A stretch of 64,000 nt of DNA, from contig CAZFOY010000007.1 in assembly GCA_964520865.1 (NCBI GenBank), positions 1 to 64,000 on the forward strand, written 5' to 3'. Position 1 is the stretch's first letter. Each line of letters begins with the position of its first letter. The notes beneath the pieces are model-generated. The model searched no databases, had not been told where the DNA came from, and saw only the letters and a list, made by a program, of their open reading frames with translations. The position numbers and the translations under genes are program-made. Below, piece after piece: positions 1 to 7,628 of this stretch. Source of the stretch: CAVQCT01 sp964520865 (GTDB lineage: Bacteria > Zixibacteria > MSB-5A5 > GN15 > FEB-12).

Positions 1-879
1 ACGTCCAATCTTCGCATGAAGCAGATCCTCGAACTTGCCCGCCACGTAGCCCCGCTGCCGTCGAGCGTTCTTCTCACCGGCGAAACCGGCACCGGCAAAG
101 ATTTGATCGCGCGTTATATTCACGAACAGAGCGGACGCACCGGTGACTTCGTCTCGGTCAACGCCGCCGCAATTCCGGATGCTATGATCGAGTCCGAGTT
201 GTTCGGATACAGGCACGGATCATTCACGGGTGCCGATCGGGATCGAGTCGGTTTGTTCGAGCAGGCCGAATCCGGCACGTTCTATTTGAACGAAATTGCC
301 GACGCCACGCCGTCGTTTCAGGCGAAGCTGCTCGAAGTGCTGGACAATTCGGAGATTCGACGGCTCGGTGAGAACAAATCGCGAAAGGTGGAATTCCGTC
401 TGGTCGCGGCCACCAATCACGATCTCAAAAAACGGGTCAAGGAAAACCTCTTTCGGCTCGATCTGTATCACCGGCTCAACCAGGTTGCGATCCATCTTCC
501 TCCGCTGGCCGACCGGAGCGACGACATTGCCGCGTTGACGGCGTATTTCGTCAAAGGGAAGCTCGCGGTGGAATGTCGCAACGGAAGACGGGCCGAGATC
601 GCGCGACTCGGTGCCGCGCTGGCCTGCCATCCCTGGCCGGGTAACATCAGGCAGCTTCAGGCAACCCTGAACAGCCTCGCAGTAAATTGCCGGGGGGATC
701 TGACGCTCATGGCCGATGAGGCGATCCGTCTGGCCGATGAATCCGAAGAAGATCTGTTGCTTCGTATTCTCGGGCACACCGATTGGAACCGTTCGAAGGC
801 GGCACAGATCCTCGGGCTTACCGAAGGAGCGATTCGTAAGCGGATCGCAAAATACGGGCTCGTGAAGGAGCAGGCATAG
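1..879 (+). CDS. sigma-54-dependent transcriptional activator (5' truncated by window edge)
   Basis: This is the AAA+ core and DNA-binding end of a bacterial enhancer-binding protein that remodels sigma-54 RNA polymerase. The reading frame is open to base 1 without a start, so any N-terminal sensor domain lies outside the window. Visible motifs in order are Walker A GETGTGKD, the sigma-54 contact loop GSFTGA (usually GAFTGA), a Walker B region reading FYLNEI, sensor I ATNHDL, the arginine-finger region FRLDLYHRLN, and a Fis-type helix-turn-helix at the C-terminus (SKAAQILGL...AIRKRI). The Walker B aspartate is replaced by asparagine, which is unusual. The codons read ttg aac gaa, so this is not a frame error. 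The family assignment is secure; the target genes and input signal cannot be told. Confidence 0.93.
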   Translation, partial: TSNLRMKQILELARHVAPLPSSVLLTGETGTGKDLIARYIHEQSGRTGDFVSVNAAAIPDAMIESELFGYRHGSFTGADRDRVGLFEQAESGTFYLNEIADATPSFQAKLLEVLDNSEIRRLGENKSRKVEFRLVAATNHDLKKRVKENLFRLDLYHRLNQVAIHLPPLADRSDDIAALTAYFVKGKLAVECRNGRRAEIARLGAALACHPWPGNIRQLQATLNSLAVNCRGDLTLMADEAIRLADESEEDLLLRILGHTDWNRSKAAQILGLTEGAIRKRIAKYGLVKEQA

Positions 880-1249
880 GTTGATCGCATCGTCAACCGG
901 CGTTCGTTTCAGAAGCATTTGTACTGGGGGCGACGTCACGCACTCATTAGTCGGCAATTCGTACTCTGCTCAGTCTAATTCGTACCACAGCTCGATCGCA
1001 TCGTAAGATTCATCGACACTCCCTTGATTTAGTCCTCATCTCTCCTCGTCGTCGCACCTCATCCAGTTCGCTAATCGCATTGTATTCAATCGGATGCTGA
1101 TTCTTTTGTCCGATTGGCATGGAAGTTGATGTGATGGATAGAGGTAGACCCAACAGCAGAGAAAGGAGGTAGCCTGGCAGGTCTTTATTCAACTAATCAA
1201 TTTTGTTTTATCGATTAAGCAAGGATGATATCTTAAGGAGGTACATTTG
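880..1249. other. intergenic region with phased repeat, no gene seen
   Basis: This is about 370 bases between the sigma-54 activator and the first lipoprotein gene. I see no credible gene. It carries two copies of ATTCGTAC 21 bp apart (entry at 957-985), and a strong Shine-Dalgarno AAGGAGGT at 1235-1242 serves the next gene. The last 70 bases are A/T-rich and probably hold that gene's promoter, but no clear -35/-10 pair stands out. Confidence 0.5.
957..997 (+). repeat. 21-bp-phased ATTCGTAC direct repeats, copy A
   Basis: ATTCGTAC occurs at 957-964 and 978-985, exactly 21 bp apart. A weaker TCGTA core follows in the same phase near 1001-1005. The second unit continues with a sequence matching the unit at 5112-5131 at 17 of 20 positions (shared pattern ATTCGTAC, then CAGC, then CGATC). 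The same kind of array lies 4.1 kb downstream at 5070-5131 in the same orientation. The 21-bp phase is two helical turns or seven codons, so it may be a protein-binding array or a relic of a heptapeptide-coding or mobile repeat. Confidence 0.6.
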
Positions 1250-1510
1250 ATGTCAAAGAAACGTATTGTAAGAACGGCTCTATTCATGGTAGGGCTATGG
1301 GTTGTGACTCTCCTTCTATCGACCGGATGCATTCCGCCCAAGTCACTTCTCGTGTACACGGGTCACTGGGTAGCGACAGATTCAACTCATCCAAAGGGCT
1401 CGTGTGTGCAAGGTCCGCCACTTGAATGCGCTGTTATGGCGTACGGCGCTACCGTGGAACTTACACCTGATCTGTTAGACCAGCTGCAGTCAGCAGAGAA
1501 TATTAGATGA
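1250..1510 (+). CDS. small lipoprotein, 86 aa, unknown function
   Basis: A short exported protein whose hydrophobic N-terminus ends in the lipobox LSTGC, so it should be lipidated at that cysteine (about residue 27) and membrane anchored. The mature part is under 60 residues and contains two more cysteines (SC and EC) about eight residues apart that could form a disulfide. ATG at 1250 is chosen over the adjacent in-frame TTG at 1247 because AAGGAGGT ends seven bases upstream of it. It heads a run of exported proteins (propeller-like, then two thioredoxin-like lipoproteins). I do not recognise the family. A tiny exported protein before a propeller and thioredoxin-fold proteins recalls NVEALA-type clusters of Bacteroidetes, but the NVEALA motif is not present. 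Confidence 0.7.
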   Translation: MSKKRIVRTALFMVGLWVVTLLLSTGCIPPKSLLVYTGHWVATDSTHPKGSCVQGPPLECAVMAYGATVELTPDLLDQLQSAENIR

Positions 1511-1590
1511 CCAACTTTAGTTGGCTCAGTTCTTTGCTGACAAAACAGGTGTTCACACCGATGTTACGTTAATCTTTGGAGAAGTGGGCG

Positions 1591-2664
1591 ATGCAGTTGA
1601 AGATGGTGATTGCTATCATAGTATTCATGGGTTTGGTTCTGACCGGAAGCAGCAGAGGCGCCGCAATACACATAGTAGACTCAGTTATGATAGTGCCTCC
1701 GGTAGACTCTTTGGGAAGCGGCGGTGCACGAGTCTATGTCACAGGGGCATATCTTGACGACAGCTCCGTCTTTGTCTCTGGTGGCGCCGGTCTACTTTTT
1801 AGGGAGATGAGAAGCAGCAACTGGTCGCGTTTGCTGCCGGTTGAACCACACCGAGCCAACTGGTGGGAGGATCTGAAAGTTGCAAAGAGCAGCGGAGCTA
1901 TATTTTCCCCCGGTAGAATTTATCCCGACAAAGATCGATCAATACTCTTGTTTGACAATTCCGTGGGTAGATTCTACCGGGTGGAATGGAATTCATCGAT
2001 GAACGCGGCAAGTAAGCTGCGCAAAGATTCGCCGCGAGCTGATGCGGCCTGCGTATTTGACGGCAGAATCTTCTATTGTACTTGGAGTGGGCCAGGGAAT
2101 CCACTTCTTATGATGTCTGATGAGAAAGGACACCACTGGAAGAACCTTCTTGAATGTCCGCAATCCCTTTACCGCAAAGTCACAACTCTGGGAGGGAACT
2201 TACAGGGTACTCCGGCTTATGACCCGATCGACCGTACTGTATGGCTGGCCTTGATGTTCTACAATATAGTGTACGAAGTTGATTTGACAGGAACGTTGGT
2301 TGACAGCATCGTGATCACTGATCCCGAATACCGACTTCCCAAACTGCCCGTCTCGCGGCTTAACACCAATGCCGTGTTTCAGGATTGGTTTGCAAAGCTC
2401 ACCCCAATCGAAGGACTCTGGTGCGTTTCATCCGGCTATATTATTCTCCAATTCAAGACGGTAAAGGATGAACACGATTCAGCTGGAACTCGACTTTTGA
2501 AAACTACCGCATGGAATTGTGGAGGGGGGCCCATAGACCTTGGCTTTGAACGCGGATGGCGTATTGTGGGCGTGCAATCGGATGGGAGGATTCTCTTGGT
2601 GGATGACAAGAAACTCGACTTGATTGATCGGCCGACCGTGCTTCTGGTCGGCTCTATTAAGTAA
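1591..2664 (+). CDS. secreted beta-propeller-like protein, 357 aa
   Basis: An exported protein of unknown function. Residues 1-25 form a signal peptide (hydrophobic stretch IAIIVFMGLVL). The mature part is rich in beta-strand-like segments with repeated blocks of the type IFYCTW...GNPLLMMSDEKG, TVWLALMFYNIVYEVDLTG and GRILLVDDKKLDLID, which resemble six-bladed propeller lipoproteins (BF3164/TolB-like). No lipobox is evident. ATG 1591 is chosen because the signal peptide begins there and GGAG lies about nine bases upstream; the in-frame TTG at 1576 is less likely. It follows the small lipoprotein by 80 bases and precedes two thioredoxin-like lipoproteins, suggesting one exported assembly. The propeller call rests on pattern only. 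Confidence 0.75.
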   Translation: MQLKMVIAIIVFMGLVLTGSSRGAAIHIVDSVMIVPPVDSLGSGGARVYVTGAYLDDSSVFVSGGAGLLFREMRSSNWSRLLPVEPHRANWWEDLKVAKSSGAIFSPGRIYPDKDRSILLFDNSVGRFYRVEWNSSMNAASKLRKDSPRADAACVFDGRIFYCTWSGPGNPLLMMSDEKGHHWKNLLECPQSLYRKVTTLGGNLQGTPAYDPIDRTVWLALMFYNIVYEVDLTGTLVDSIVITDPEYRLPKLPVSRLNTNAVFQDWFAKLTPIEGLWCVSSGYIILQFKTVKDEHDSAGTRLLKTTAWNCGGGPIDLGFERGWRIVGVQSDGRILLVDDKKLDLIDRPTVLLVGSIK

Positions 2665-2701
2665 CGCGCTGCAGAATCATGACATTGAATCGGAATAACT
2701 A

Positions 2702-3184
2702 GTGAGACGCATATGTGGCATAATTGCCTCTGCGCTTCTTATGGCAGGGTGTTCACAACGCGGCGCCGAATCAGGTTATCGACCGTTTTCTCGCCTGGTG
2801 AGAGCACAAGCTCAAGACTCGGTGAAGTGGCAATTCGCCATCTTCCTGGACGTAAACGCTTGTCTGACGTGCGCTGACGATGTGCCGTCCTGGCTCAAGC
2901 TCGAAGAGCAACTGCCGTCCCAAGGCGGTGAGCTGTCGCTTTGGACTACTCGAAACGACTCCAGTGATGTGGCAATAGGACTCGGTATGGAAGGACTACG
3001 CACCCCGGTGCACGCAATTGACAGCTCATTGGCCAGAAAATGGGGGTTGCTAAGCCAACCGAATCCTATTAAAGTATTTGTAAGTCGCAATGGCAAGCCC
3101 CTGAAAGTAGTCGGTCCGTTTTCAGGGCCGACCGAGGCGAGGCATTTCTACTCGGATTTGTTGGCAAAGTTGGGGTCTAGATGA
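2702..3184 (+). CDS. thioredoxin-like lipoprotein, 160 aa
   Basis: Probably a thiol-active or thioredoxin-fold lipoprotein on the periplasmic side. The N-terminus carries the lipobox LMAGC. The mature domain opens with a strand (WQFAIFLDVNACLTC) containing a CxxC pair where a thioredoxin active site would sit, and ends with a strand/cis-Pro-like region (SQPNPIKVFVSRNGKPLKVVGPF). The start is GTG at 2702; no strong Shine-Dalgarno is visible. It overlaps the next gene by four bases (ATGA), so the two are translationally coupled. The next protein looks like a diverged paralogue lacking the CxxC pair. Confidence 0.75.
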   Translation: MRRICGIIASALLMAGCSQRGAESGYRPFSRLVRAQAQDSVKWQFAIFLDVNACLTCADDVPSWLKLEEQLPSQGGELSLWTTRNDSSDVAIGLGMEGLRTPVHAIDSSLARKWGLLSQPNPIKVFVSRNGKPLKVVGPFSGPTEARHFYSDLLAKLGSR

Positions 3185-3759
3185 CAACATCCGCTGAGAG
3201 ACAGTTCTTATCGATTATCGTAATATGCATCGGGGCAATGTTCTCTCTTGGCTGTACGCGAACTGTCTACAAAATGCCAATACTATTATACCGTGATACC
3301 AAGGTGGGACCAGAGTTGGTGCCGCTCGTAAACGCGAATAGGAGCCTTTTTGACGCCCCCTACACTTTCGTTATCATGGTTGACCGGAAGGCATGCTCGA
3401 TGAACCTGACTGAATCGGAGTACTGGTTGGATTGGGAGCGATTCATGCATGAACGGGGCCTCGGCTTTGTATTCGTGACAAGTAAGCAGGACTCAGCAGA
3501 TGTAGTGACCGCGATTAGATTGGACGGTGCGGACGCTCCAGTTATTGTGCTCCCCGGAAGTGATTCAACCATCTCGCAGCTATGGGCCCCGGGTCAATCC
3601 ATTCCATTCAAGATCTTAGTGGACTCGTCCGCTTCAGTATACGGCTATTGGCTTTCGACGCTGGATTCATCGATGAGCGAAAAACTACTCCACGAGGTGG
3701 ATTCTGTCGTAACCAACAAGACACCGCCCTTCGCGCCGAATGGGATCGTCGCAAAGTAG
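3181..3759 (+). CDS. lipoprotein, probable thioredoxin-fold paralogue without CxxC, 192 aa
   Basis: An exported lipoprotein with lipobox FSLGC after a hydrophobic N-terminus. The mature part follows the order of the preceding protein: a strand with a single cysteine (FVIMVDRKACSMN), a helix, a second strand (GFVFVTSK), and a late strand after a proline (IPFKILVDSSASVYGYW). Only one cysteine remains at the position of the partner's CxxC, so disulfide exchange by a classical CxxC is unlikely; a structural or binding role is more plausible. Start ATG overlaps the upstream stop (ATGA), which implies co-translation. The thioredoxin-fold assignment is inference from order and similarity to the neighbour. 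Confidence 0.68.
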   Translation: MTTSAERQFLSIIVICIGAMFSLGCTRTVYKMPILLYRDTKVGPELVPLVNANRSLFDAPYTFVIMVDRKACSMNLTESEYWLDWERFMHERGLGFVFVTSKQDSADVVTAIRLDGADAPVIVLPGSDSTISQLWAPGQSIPFKILVDSSASVYGYWLSTLDSSMSEKLLHEVDSVVTNKTPPFAPNGIVAK

Positions 3760-3807
3760 ATAGAGGCATTTGTATCGAAAACAGACTCGATTGTTATTGT
3801 ACGACAA

Positions 3808-3832
3808 CTGCGATCCCATCGTGGGATCGCAG
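3808..3832. promoter_or_regulatory. perfect 11-bp inverted repeat (hairpin or operator)
   Basis: CTGCGATCCCA and its exact complement TGGGATCGCAG are separated by three bases (TCG). There is no T-run after it, so a canonical terminator is unlikely. It ends about six bases before the AAGGAGG Shine-Dalgarno of the gene at 3848, where an RNA hairpin or a dimeric repressor could control translation or transcription. It could also attenuate readthrough from the upstream lipoprotein genes. Confidence 0.65.
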
Positions 3833-3847
3833 AAACAAGGAGGCGCT

Positions 3848-4096
3848 ATGCAGATATTCATTCAAGTTGGATCGATCCTGTGCATTGTCATAGGGCTCAC
3901 GTTCGCGTACATGGCCAAGAGCCATCGCAAGGAACAGGCCATGACAATCCCCTGGTACAGTGCGAAACGCTGGTTGCTCTTGCCCTGGAAAGTCAATGAC
4001 ATGTACGACTCTCAGGGAACGGCCTTCGAACTCACCTCGCGGCTCTTCCTCTTGTTTGGGGCCAGTCTGTACATATTGAGCCGCGCGTTGTTTTAG
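3848..4096 (+). CDS. small membrane protein, 82 aa, unknown function
   Basis: A short protein with two predicted membrane helices: residues 4-22 (hydrophobic, ending AYMAKSHRK) and residues about 62-80 near the C-terminus. The basic loop between them contains several tryptophans (PWYSAKRWLLLPWK). ATG 3848 is chosen because AAGGAGG at 3838-3844 sits at close but acceptable distance, and the hydrophobic helix begins right there; a longer in-frame reading upstream lacks these signs. It lies between the lipoprotein run and the TonB-C protein. I do not recognise the family. Confidence 0.65.
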   Translation: MQIFIQVGSILCIVIGLTFAYMAKSHRKEQAMTIPWYSAKRWLLLPWKVNDMYDSQGTAFELTSRLFLLFGASLYILSRALF

Positions 4097-4122
4097 CATA
4101 CTGAAATACGGGGGGAACGGGG

Positions 4123-4923
4123 ATGGACGCTGATCTGCAAAGATGTTATCAGCCCGCCATGCTCAAAGGAATGATTTCTTCCGTCGTTCTTTTCGCTATA
4201 GTCGGTGCAGCGATTAAACTCCTTGACGCACCTCTGCGCATCAGGGAGCAACCTTCTGTCTATTCAGAAGGCACGGTGCGTGGACATCTCCGCGGCGGAG
4301 CCGGGCACGGAAGGCGCGAAAGTCGGGTATTTGCCGGCGGCTTTATTGATCGGCGCGATCTTCGCATTATCCCCGAGGAATCGCCGCGGACTCCAAGAGT
4401 CACCGCCGCCAGCCTTACGCATTCTCCGGACTTATCGCCTGTCATTATTGACGGGCCGCCGGACATTGGTGCCTGCCGTGGAAACGACTTTGTGTCCGGC
4501 GACGTTGATTTCGGTCTCCCGACAACACCGAGCTTGATTGCCATAAGGAGACCGATGGCTGTGGCAGTGCGATCGACTGCCGCCCCGGAATTGCACCTGC
4601 GCAAACCGGATCGGCCCTTGACTATCTACAAATTTGTCTCGCCCGATCCCCCCTGGAAAACTTGGGGCATCCGAGGCATCGCGACCGTTCGAATCGTTGT
4701 CGATAAACGTGGTCATCTCGCCTCCATGGTGATTGAGCGCGAAGACCCTCCCAATATGGGATTCGGCGCGGCGCTCAGCGAAGCTTTGAGCGACTGCTAT
4801 TACGAACCGGCCATCGTCGAGGGAAAGGCAGCGGCTATGCAAGTCACGGTTACTTACGAATTCAATGCCAAAGAGAAGCCCGAGATCCGGACCAAGGGGA
4901 ATGTGATCTTCTTTTCGAAATAG
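4123..4923 (+). CDS. TonB-C-terminal-domain protein, 266 aa
   Basis: An inner-membrane-anchored protein whose last ~95 residues fit the TonB/TolA C-terminal fold (GIRGIATVRIVVDKRGHL...ALSDCYYEPAIVEGKAAAMQVTVTYEF). This domain in energy transducers contacts outer-membrane receptors. A single membrane helix lies at about residues 14-34, followed by a long arginine- and glycine-rich periplasmic linker rather than the usual Pro-Lys spacer. No ExbB/ExbD genes are adjacent. In many FCB-group genomes such domains also occur in proteins unrelated to transport, so the true role may be structural. A G-rich stretch (GGGGGGAACGGGG) just upstream may act as a ribosome-binding site. Confidence 0.75.
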   Translation: MDADLQRCYQPAMLKGMISSVVLFAIVGAAIKLLDAPLRIREQPSVYSEGTVRGHLRGGAGHGRRESRVFAGGFIDRRDLRIIPEESPRTPRVTAASLTHSPDLSPVIIDGPPDIGACRGNDFVSGDVDFGLPTTPSLIAIRRPMAVAVRSTAAPELHLRKPDRPLTIYKFVSPDPPWKTWGIRGIATVRIVVDKRGHLASMVIEREDPPNMGFGAALSEALSDCYYEPAIVEGKAAAMQVTVTYEFNAKEKPEIRTKGNVIFFSK

Positions 4924-5069
4924 CCCGTAAAAGAGTGGTTTATCGAATTTGTCACTGTCATACGGCAAAGCGCCATTTTAACTAACAATAGACAAAGCTA
5001 CGAAGAGCTACAAGTAGTGGAGACCACGAGCTCGGAGCCGAAGGGAGCGGGTCGACGTAGGGCGGAGCG

Positions 5070-5131
5070 ATTCGTACCCGGAGCCATCGCATTCGTACCG
5101 GATTACGCCGGATTCGTACTTCAGCACGATC
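5070..5131 (+). repeat. 21-bp-phased ATTCGTAC direct repeats, copy B
   Basis: ATTCGTAC occurs three times at 5070-5077, 5091-5098 and 5112-5119, each exactly 21 bp after the last. The third unit extends into a 20-bp stretch that matches 978-997 at 17 positions. Together with copy A this array brackets the 1250-4923 cluster in direct orientation. Confidence 0.65.
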
Positions 5132-5367
5132 CGGTCCATGAGTTCGGTGTGATTGATCAAAATGCGGGACTGCACTCCGATAGGTAAGTCGTTCACACGT
5201 CGCACGATGTCGAGTTTGTGCGGCAGCCGGCACGATAGTTGATTGCATAGAAGTCGAGAGAGATTCGTTCCCCACAACAGAGGCCGGTCCGGGGAGGGAG
5301 CAGGACCGGCGGCGGAGGGTAATCGACGATCCCTTCGAGATACATCGCTCGCTCCATTAGAGAGGTG

Positions 5368-5394
5368 CCAGCGCCAGGAAATTACTGGCGCTGG
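5368..5394. terminator. strong hairpin, terminator-like
   Basis: CCAGCGCCAG and its exact complement CTGGCGCTGG form a 10-bp stem with loop GAAATTA. What follows is pyrimidine-rich (ACTTTCCTGTC) rather than a clean T-run, so termination is plausible but not certain. It could close transcription from the 1250-4923 cluster or belong to the repeat-rich spacer. Confidence 0.45.
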
Positions 5395-5577
5395 ACTTTC
5401 CTGTCTTATACTTTGGATACAGGAGCGGTTTGGGGATTCGGAGTTTAAGAGAGGGCATCCGTTGAATCCGACATTTCATCATTGCGAATAGAAACGAGCG
5501 GCGAAATCGCACGCTGACGGCGGCGTGACTGAGCGGGCATCTCCGTGCGTCACAAAACTCATCAGAAGGAGGATCTT

Positions 5578-5820
5578 ATGTCGAGCAGTAGCAAGTACTA
5601 CCACATCGTTGGCACAATTATCGGATTCGCGATCGCTCAGCTGATGGCAATCCGGTTCCATGCGCCGATCATTGGGTGGTTCGTCGGGGGAACGATCATC
5701 GCACTTTCGGCCAGTTACTCGTTTCCCCAGAAGACTCCGCGCTCCCATGCGCTGAATATTACTCTTTCCATTTTAGTAGGAGTGGCTACCTCGGCGATTA
5801 TGAATTTCATGACGGTGTAA
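5578..5820 (+). CDS. small integral membrane protein, 80 aa
   Basis: A short hydrophobic protein with two to three membrane helices (about residues 9-27, 28-46 and 57-78) and no soluble domain. A good Shine-Dalgarno (GAAGGAGG) lies four to five bases before ATG 5578, which decides this start over an upstream in-frame ATG at 5545. It stands alone between a long spacer and the convergent nadE gene. The family is not recognised and nothing in the context gives a function. Confidence 0.65.
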   Translation: MSSSSKYYHIVGTIIGFAIAQLMAIRFHAPIIGWFVGGTIIALSASYSFPQKTPRSHALNITLSILVGVATSAIMNFMTV

Positions 5821-5883
5821 TACCAAAAAGGGGTGAGGAGCCGGTTGTCCTAAGATCCAGCGGGACGTGAAAATCGGTGTCGT

Positions 5884-7521
5884 TCAGCTCCGCCATTTCT
5901 GGGCGATAGGGATGCGGCGGCCAGGACCGAACGCCTTGACGCTGATCTTCAAGCCGGGCGGCATCTGACGGCGTTTGTATTCGTTGCGAATGATCATCCG
6001 CACGACGTCTTCAACAATTGCCCGATCGTAACCTTCCGAGACAATCTCTTCGACTCCCATCCCGCGCTCGATGAATCGTTCGATAATGCCGTCCAGTAAT
6101 GGATACGGCGGCAGACTGTCTTCATCTTTCTGGTTCGGCTTGAGTTCCGCGCTTGGGGGTTTGTTGATGATAGTCGACGGAATGACTTCGCGCTCGCGGT
6201 TGATCTCTTTAGCAAGACGATACACCATCGTCTTGGGGACATCGCTGATCACCGCCAGTCCACCGGCCATATCGCCGTAGAGCGTGCAGTAGCCGGGTGC
6301 CATTTCCGATTTGTTGCCGGTCGTCAGAAGTAAATGTCCGAATTTGTTCGACAGCGCCATCAGAATTACACCGCGGATCCGCGCCTGAATATTCTCTTCG
6401 GTGGTATCGGGTTCCCGTCCGGCGAAGACCGGGGCGAGGTGTTCAGAAAAATCCTTGAAGAGATCATCAATCCGTACCTGTTCGTATCGTATGCCGAGAT
6501 TCTTCACCAAAGCTTCAGCATCGCTGATCGAGCCGGGGGACGAATACGGTGAAGGCATAGCAACGCCAAGCACGTTCTCCGGTCCGAGCGCCCGGGCACC
6601 GATTACTGCGACGAGGGCTGAGTCGATTCCTCCGGACAGGCCGAGAACGGCTGATTTGAATCCGCATTTGTGGGCATAGTCACGGGTGCCAAGGGTGAGC
6701 GCTTTGAGCGCCGCCTCTTCGTCGGTCTCAGCACACGGATGAATTTCGCCGGTGCCAGTTTCGATATCCACAACTACGAGATCTTCTTCGAAATCGACAC
6801 CGCGCGCCAGCATAGTTCCGTCCGCCGCAAACGCAAGGCTGTGGCCGTCGAAAACAAGATCATCGTTTCCTCCCACCTGATTGACGAACACGAGCGGCTT
6901 GCCGTAATGCCGGGCGGCCGCCTGAAGCATCTCGGGACGAAGTAGTCTTTTGCTCAGGGTAAAAGGTGAGGCGGATATATTAACGAGGAGGTCCGCTCCG
7001 GCGCTGACCAGTTCGGCGACCGGATCGCGGTCGTACAGCCGCTTAGGCCAGAACTCCGGGTCGTTCCAGATATCTTCGCAGATCGATATCCCCAGTCTGG
7101 TCCCCTTGAATTCCGCAGAATGGACTTCGGTCGCCGGCTCGAAGAACCTCCGTTCATCGAACACATCGTAGGTCGGCAGGAGCATCTTGGTGTGTGTAGA
7201 AACAACCTTTCCCTCATTAATAAGGGCGGCGCAGTTGCGAAGATCCTTACCGATATTCCCCTGTCGTCGGTCGACAAATCCGACAATCACGCCGATTCCA
7301 TTAACTTGAGCCGCGAGCTCCTGCAGGGCATTCAGGTTGCGGTCGATGAAGGCCGGACGCTCCAGGAGGTCGTGGGCCGGGTAGCCAATAAGGCACATCT
7401 CCGGAAAGACGCAGAGGTCCGCCTGCTCCTTCTTGGCGCGCTCGATGAAATCGAGGATTCGTTTCAAGTTGCCGTCGAAATCCCCGACGGTCGGATTCAT
7501 TTGGGCGAGGGCGATTTTCAT
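5884..7521 (-). CDS. nadE: glutamine-dependent NAD+ synthetase
   Basis: This enzyme makes NAD+ from nicotinic acid adenine dinucleotide, using ATP and ammonia released from glutamine. The N-terminal half is a nitrilase-type glutaminase with the Glu-Lys-Cys triad visible at CVFPEM (Glu about 41), a Lys in HTKMLLPTYDVF, and Cys in ISICEDIW. The C-terminal half is the synthetase with the PP-loop SGGIDSALVAV and the downstream GNKSE motif. At 545 residues it has the usual length of the two-domain form. The start is placed at MKIALAQ by homology of this conserved opening; no good Shine-Dalgarno precedes it and the frame is open further upstream. A terminator lies between it and the upstream reverse-strand pair, so it is probably transcribed alone. 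Confidence 0.96.
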   Translation of the reverse strand: MKIALAQMNPTVGDFDGNLKRILDFIERAKKEQADLCVFPEMCLIGYPAHDLLERPAFIDRNLNALQELAAQVNGIGVIVGFVDRRQGNIGKDLRNCAALINEGKVVSTHTKMLLPTYDVFDERRFFEPATEVHSAEFKGTRLGISICEDIWNDPEFWPKRLYDRDPVAELVSAGADLLVNISASPFTLSKRLLRPEMLQAAARHYGKPLVFVNQVGGNDDLVFDGHSLAFAADGTMLARGVDFEEDLVVVDIETGTGEIHPCAETDEEAALKALTLGTRDYAHKCGFKSAVLGLSGGIDSALVAVIGARALGPENVLGVAMPSPYSSPGSISDAEALVKNLGIRYEQVRIDDLFKDFSEHLAPVFAGREPDTTEENIQARIRGVILMALSNKFGHLLLTTGNKSEMAPGYCTLYGDMAGGLAVISDVPKTMVYRLAKEINREREVIPSTIINKPPSAELKPNQKDEDSLPPYPLLDGIIERFIERGMGVEEIVSEGYDRAIVEDVVRMIIRNEYKRRQMPPGLKISVKAFGPGRRIPIAQKWRS

Positions 7522-7563
7522 ATTGGGAGGTAAGATAGAGCTTTCGGCAGGCTGCCGCAAATC

Positions 7564-7607
7564 GAAAAAAAGCCGTCTGCCGGTACAATCGTAGCAGGCA
7601 GACGGCT
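7564..7607 (-). terminator. rho-independent terminator (reverse strand)
   Basis: An 11-bp perfect stem (AGCCGTCTGCC at 7571-7581 with GGCAGACGGCT at 7597-7607) is followed, on the reverse strand, by a run of T (A-run at 7565-7571 on the plus strand). It closes the 8773-7629 gene pair before nadE. Confidence 0.85.
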
Positions 7608-7628
7608 AATATTCTGAAGTCAAATAGG

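Larger units (their letters stand above)
4924..5577. other. 654-bp intergenic region with repeats and a hairpin
   Basis: There is no confident gene. It holds the phased ATTCGTAC array (5070-5131), a strong hairpin (5368-5394), and a reverse-strand open frame of 89 codons (5277 to 5008). The middle of that frame shows Tyr-Glu recurring every seven residues because it reads through the 21-bp repeat. That frame ends in Arg/Ser/Leu-rich noise and has no ribosome-binding site, so I do not call it a gene, though it may be a remnant of one. Confidence 0.5.

Noticed and set aside
220..957. Long reverse-strand open frame opposite the sigma-54 gene
   Set aside because: It is the antisense shadow of a well-conserved AAA+ domain, has a TTG start without a ribosome-binding site, and shows no domain.
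5008..5277. 89-codon reverse-strand frame through the phased repeat
   Set aside because: It has a partly protein-like centre and heptad Tyr-Glu, but no ribosome-binding site, and it ends in Arg/Ser noise; kept as a repeat feature rather than a gene.
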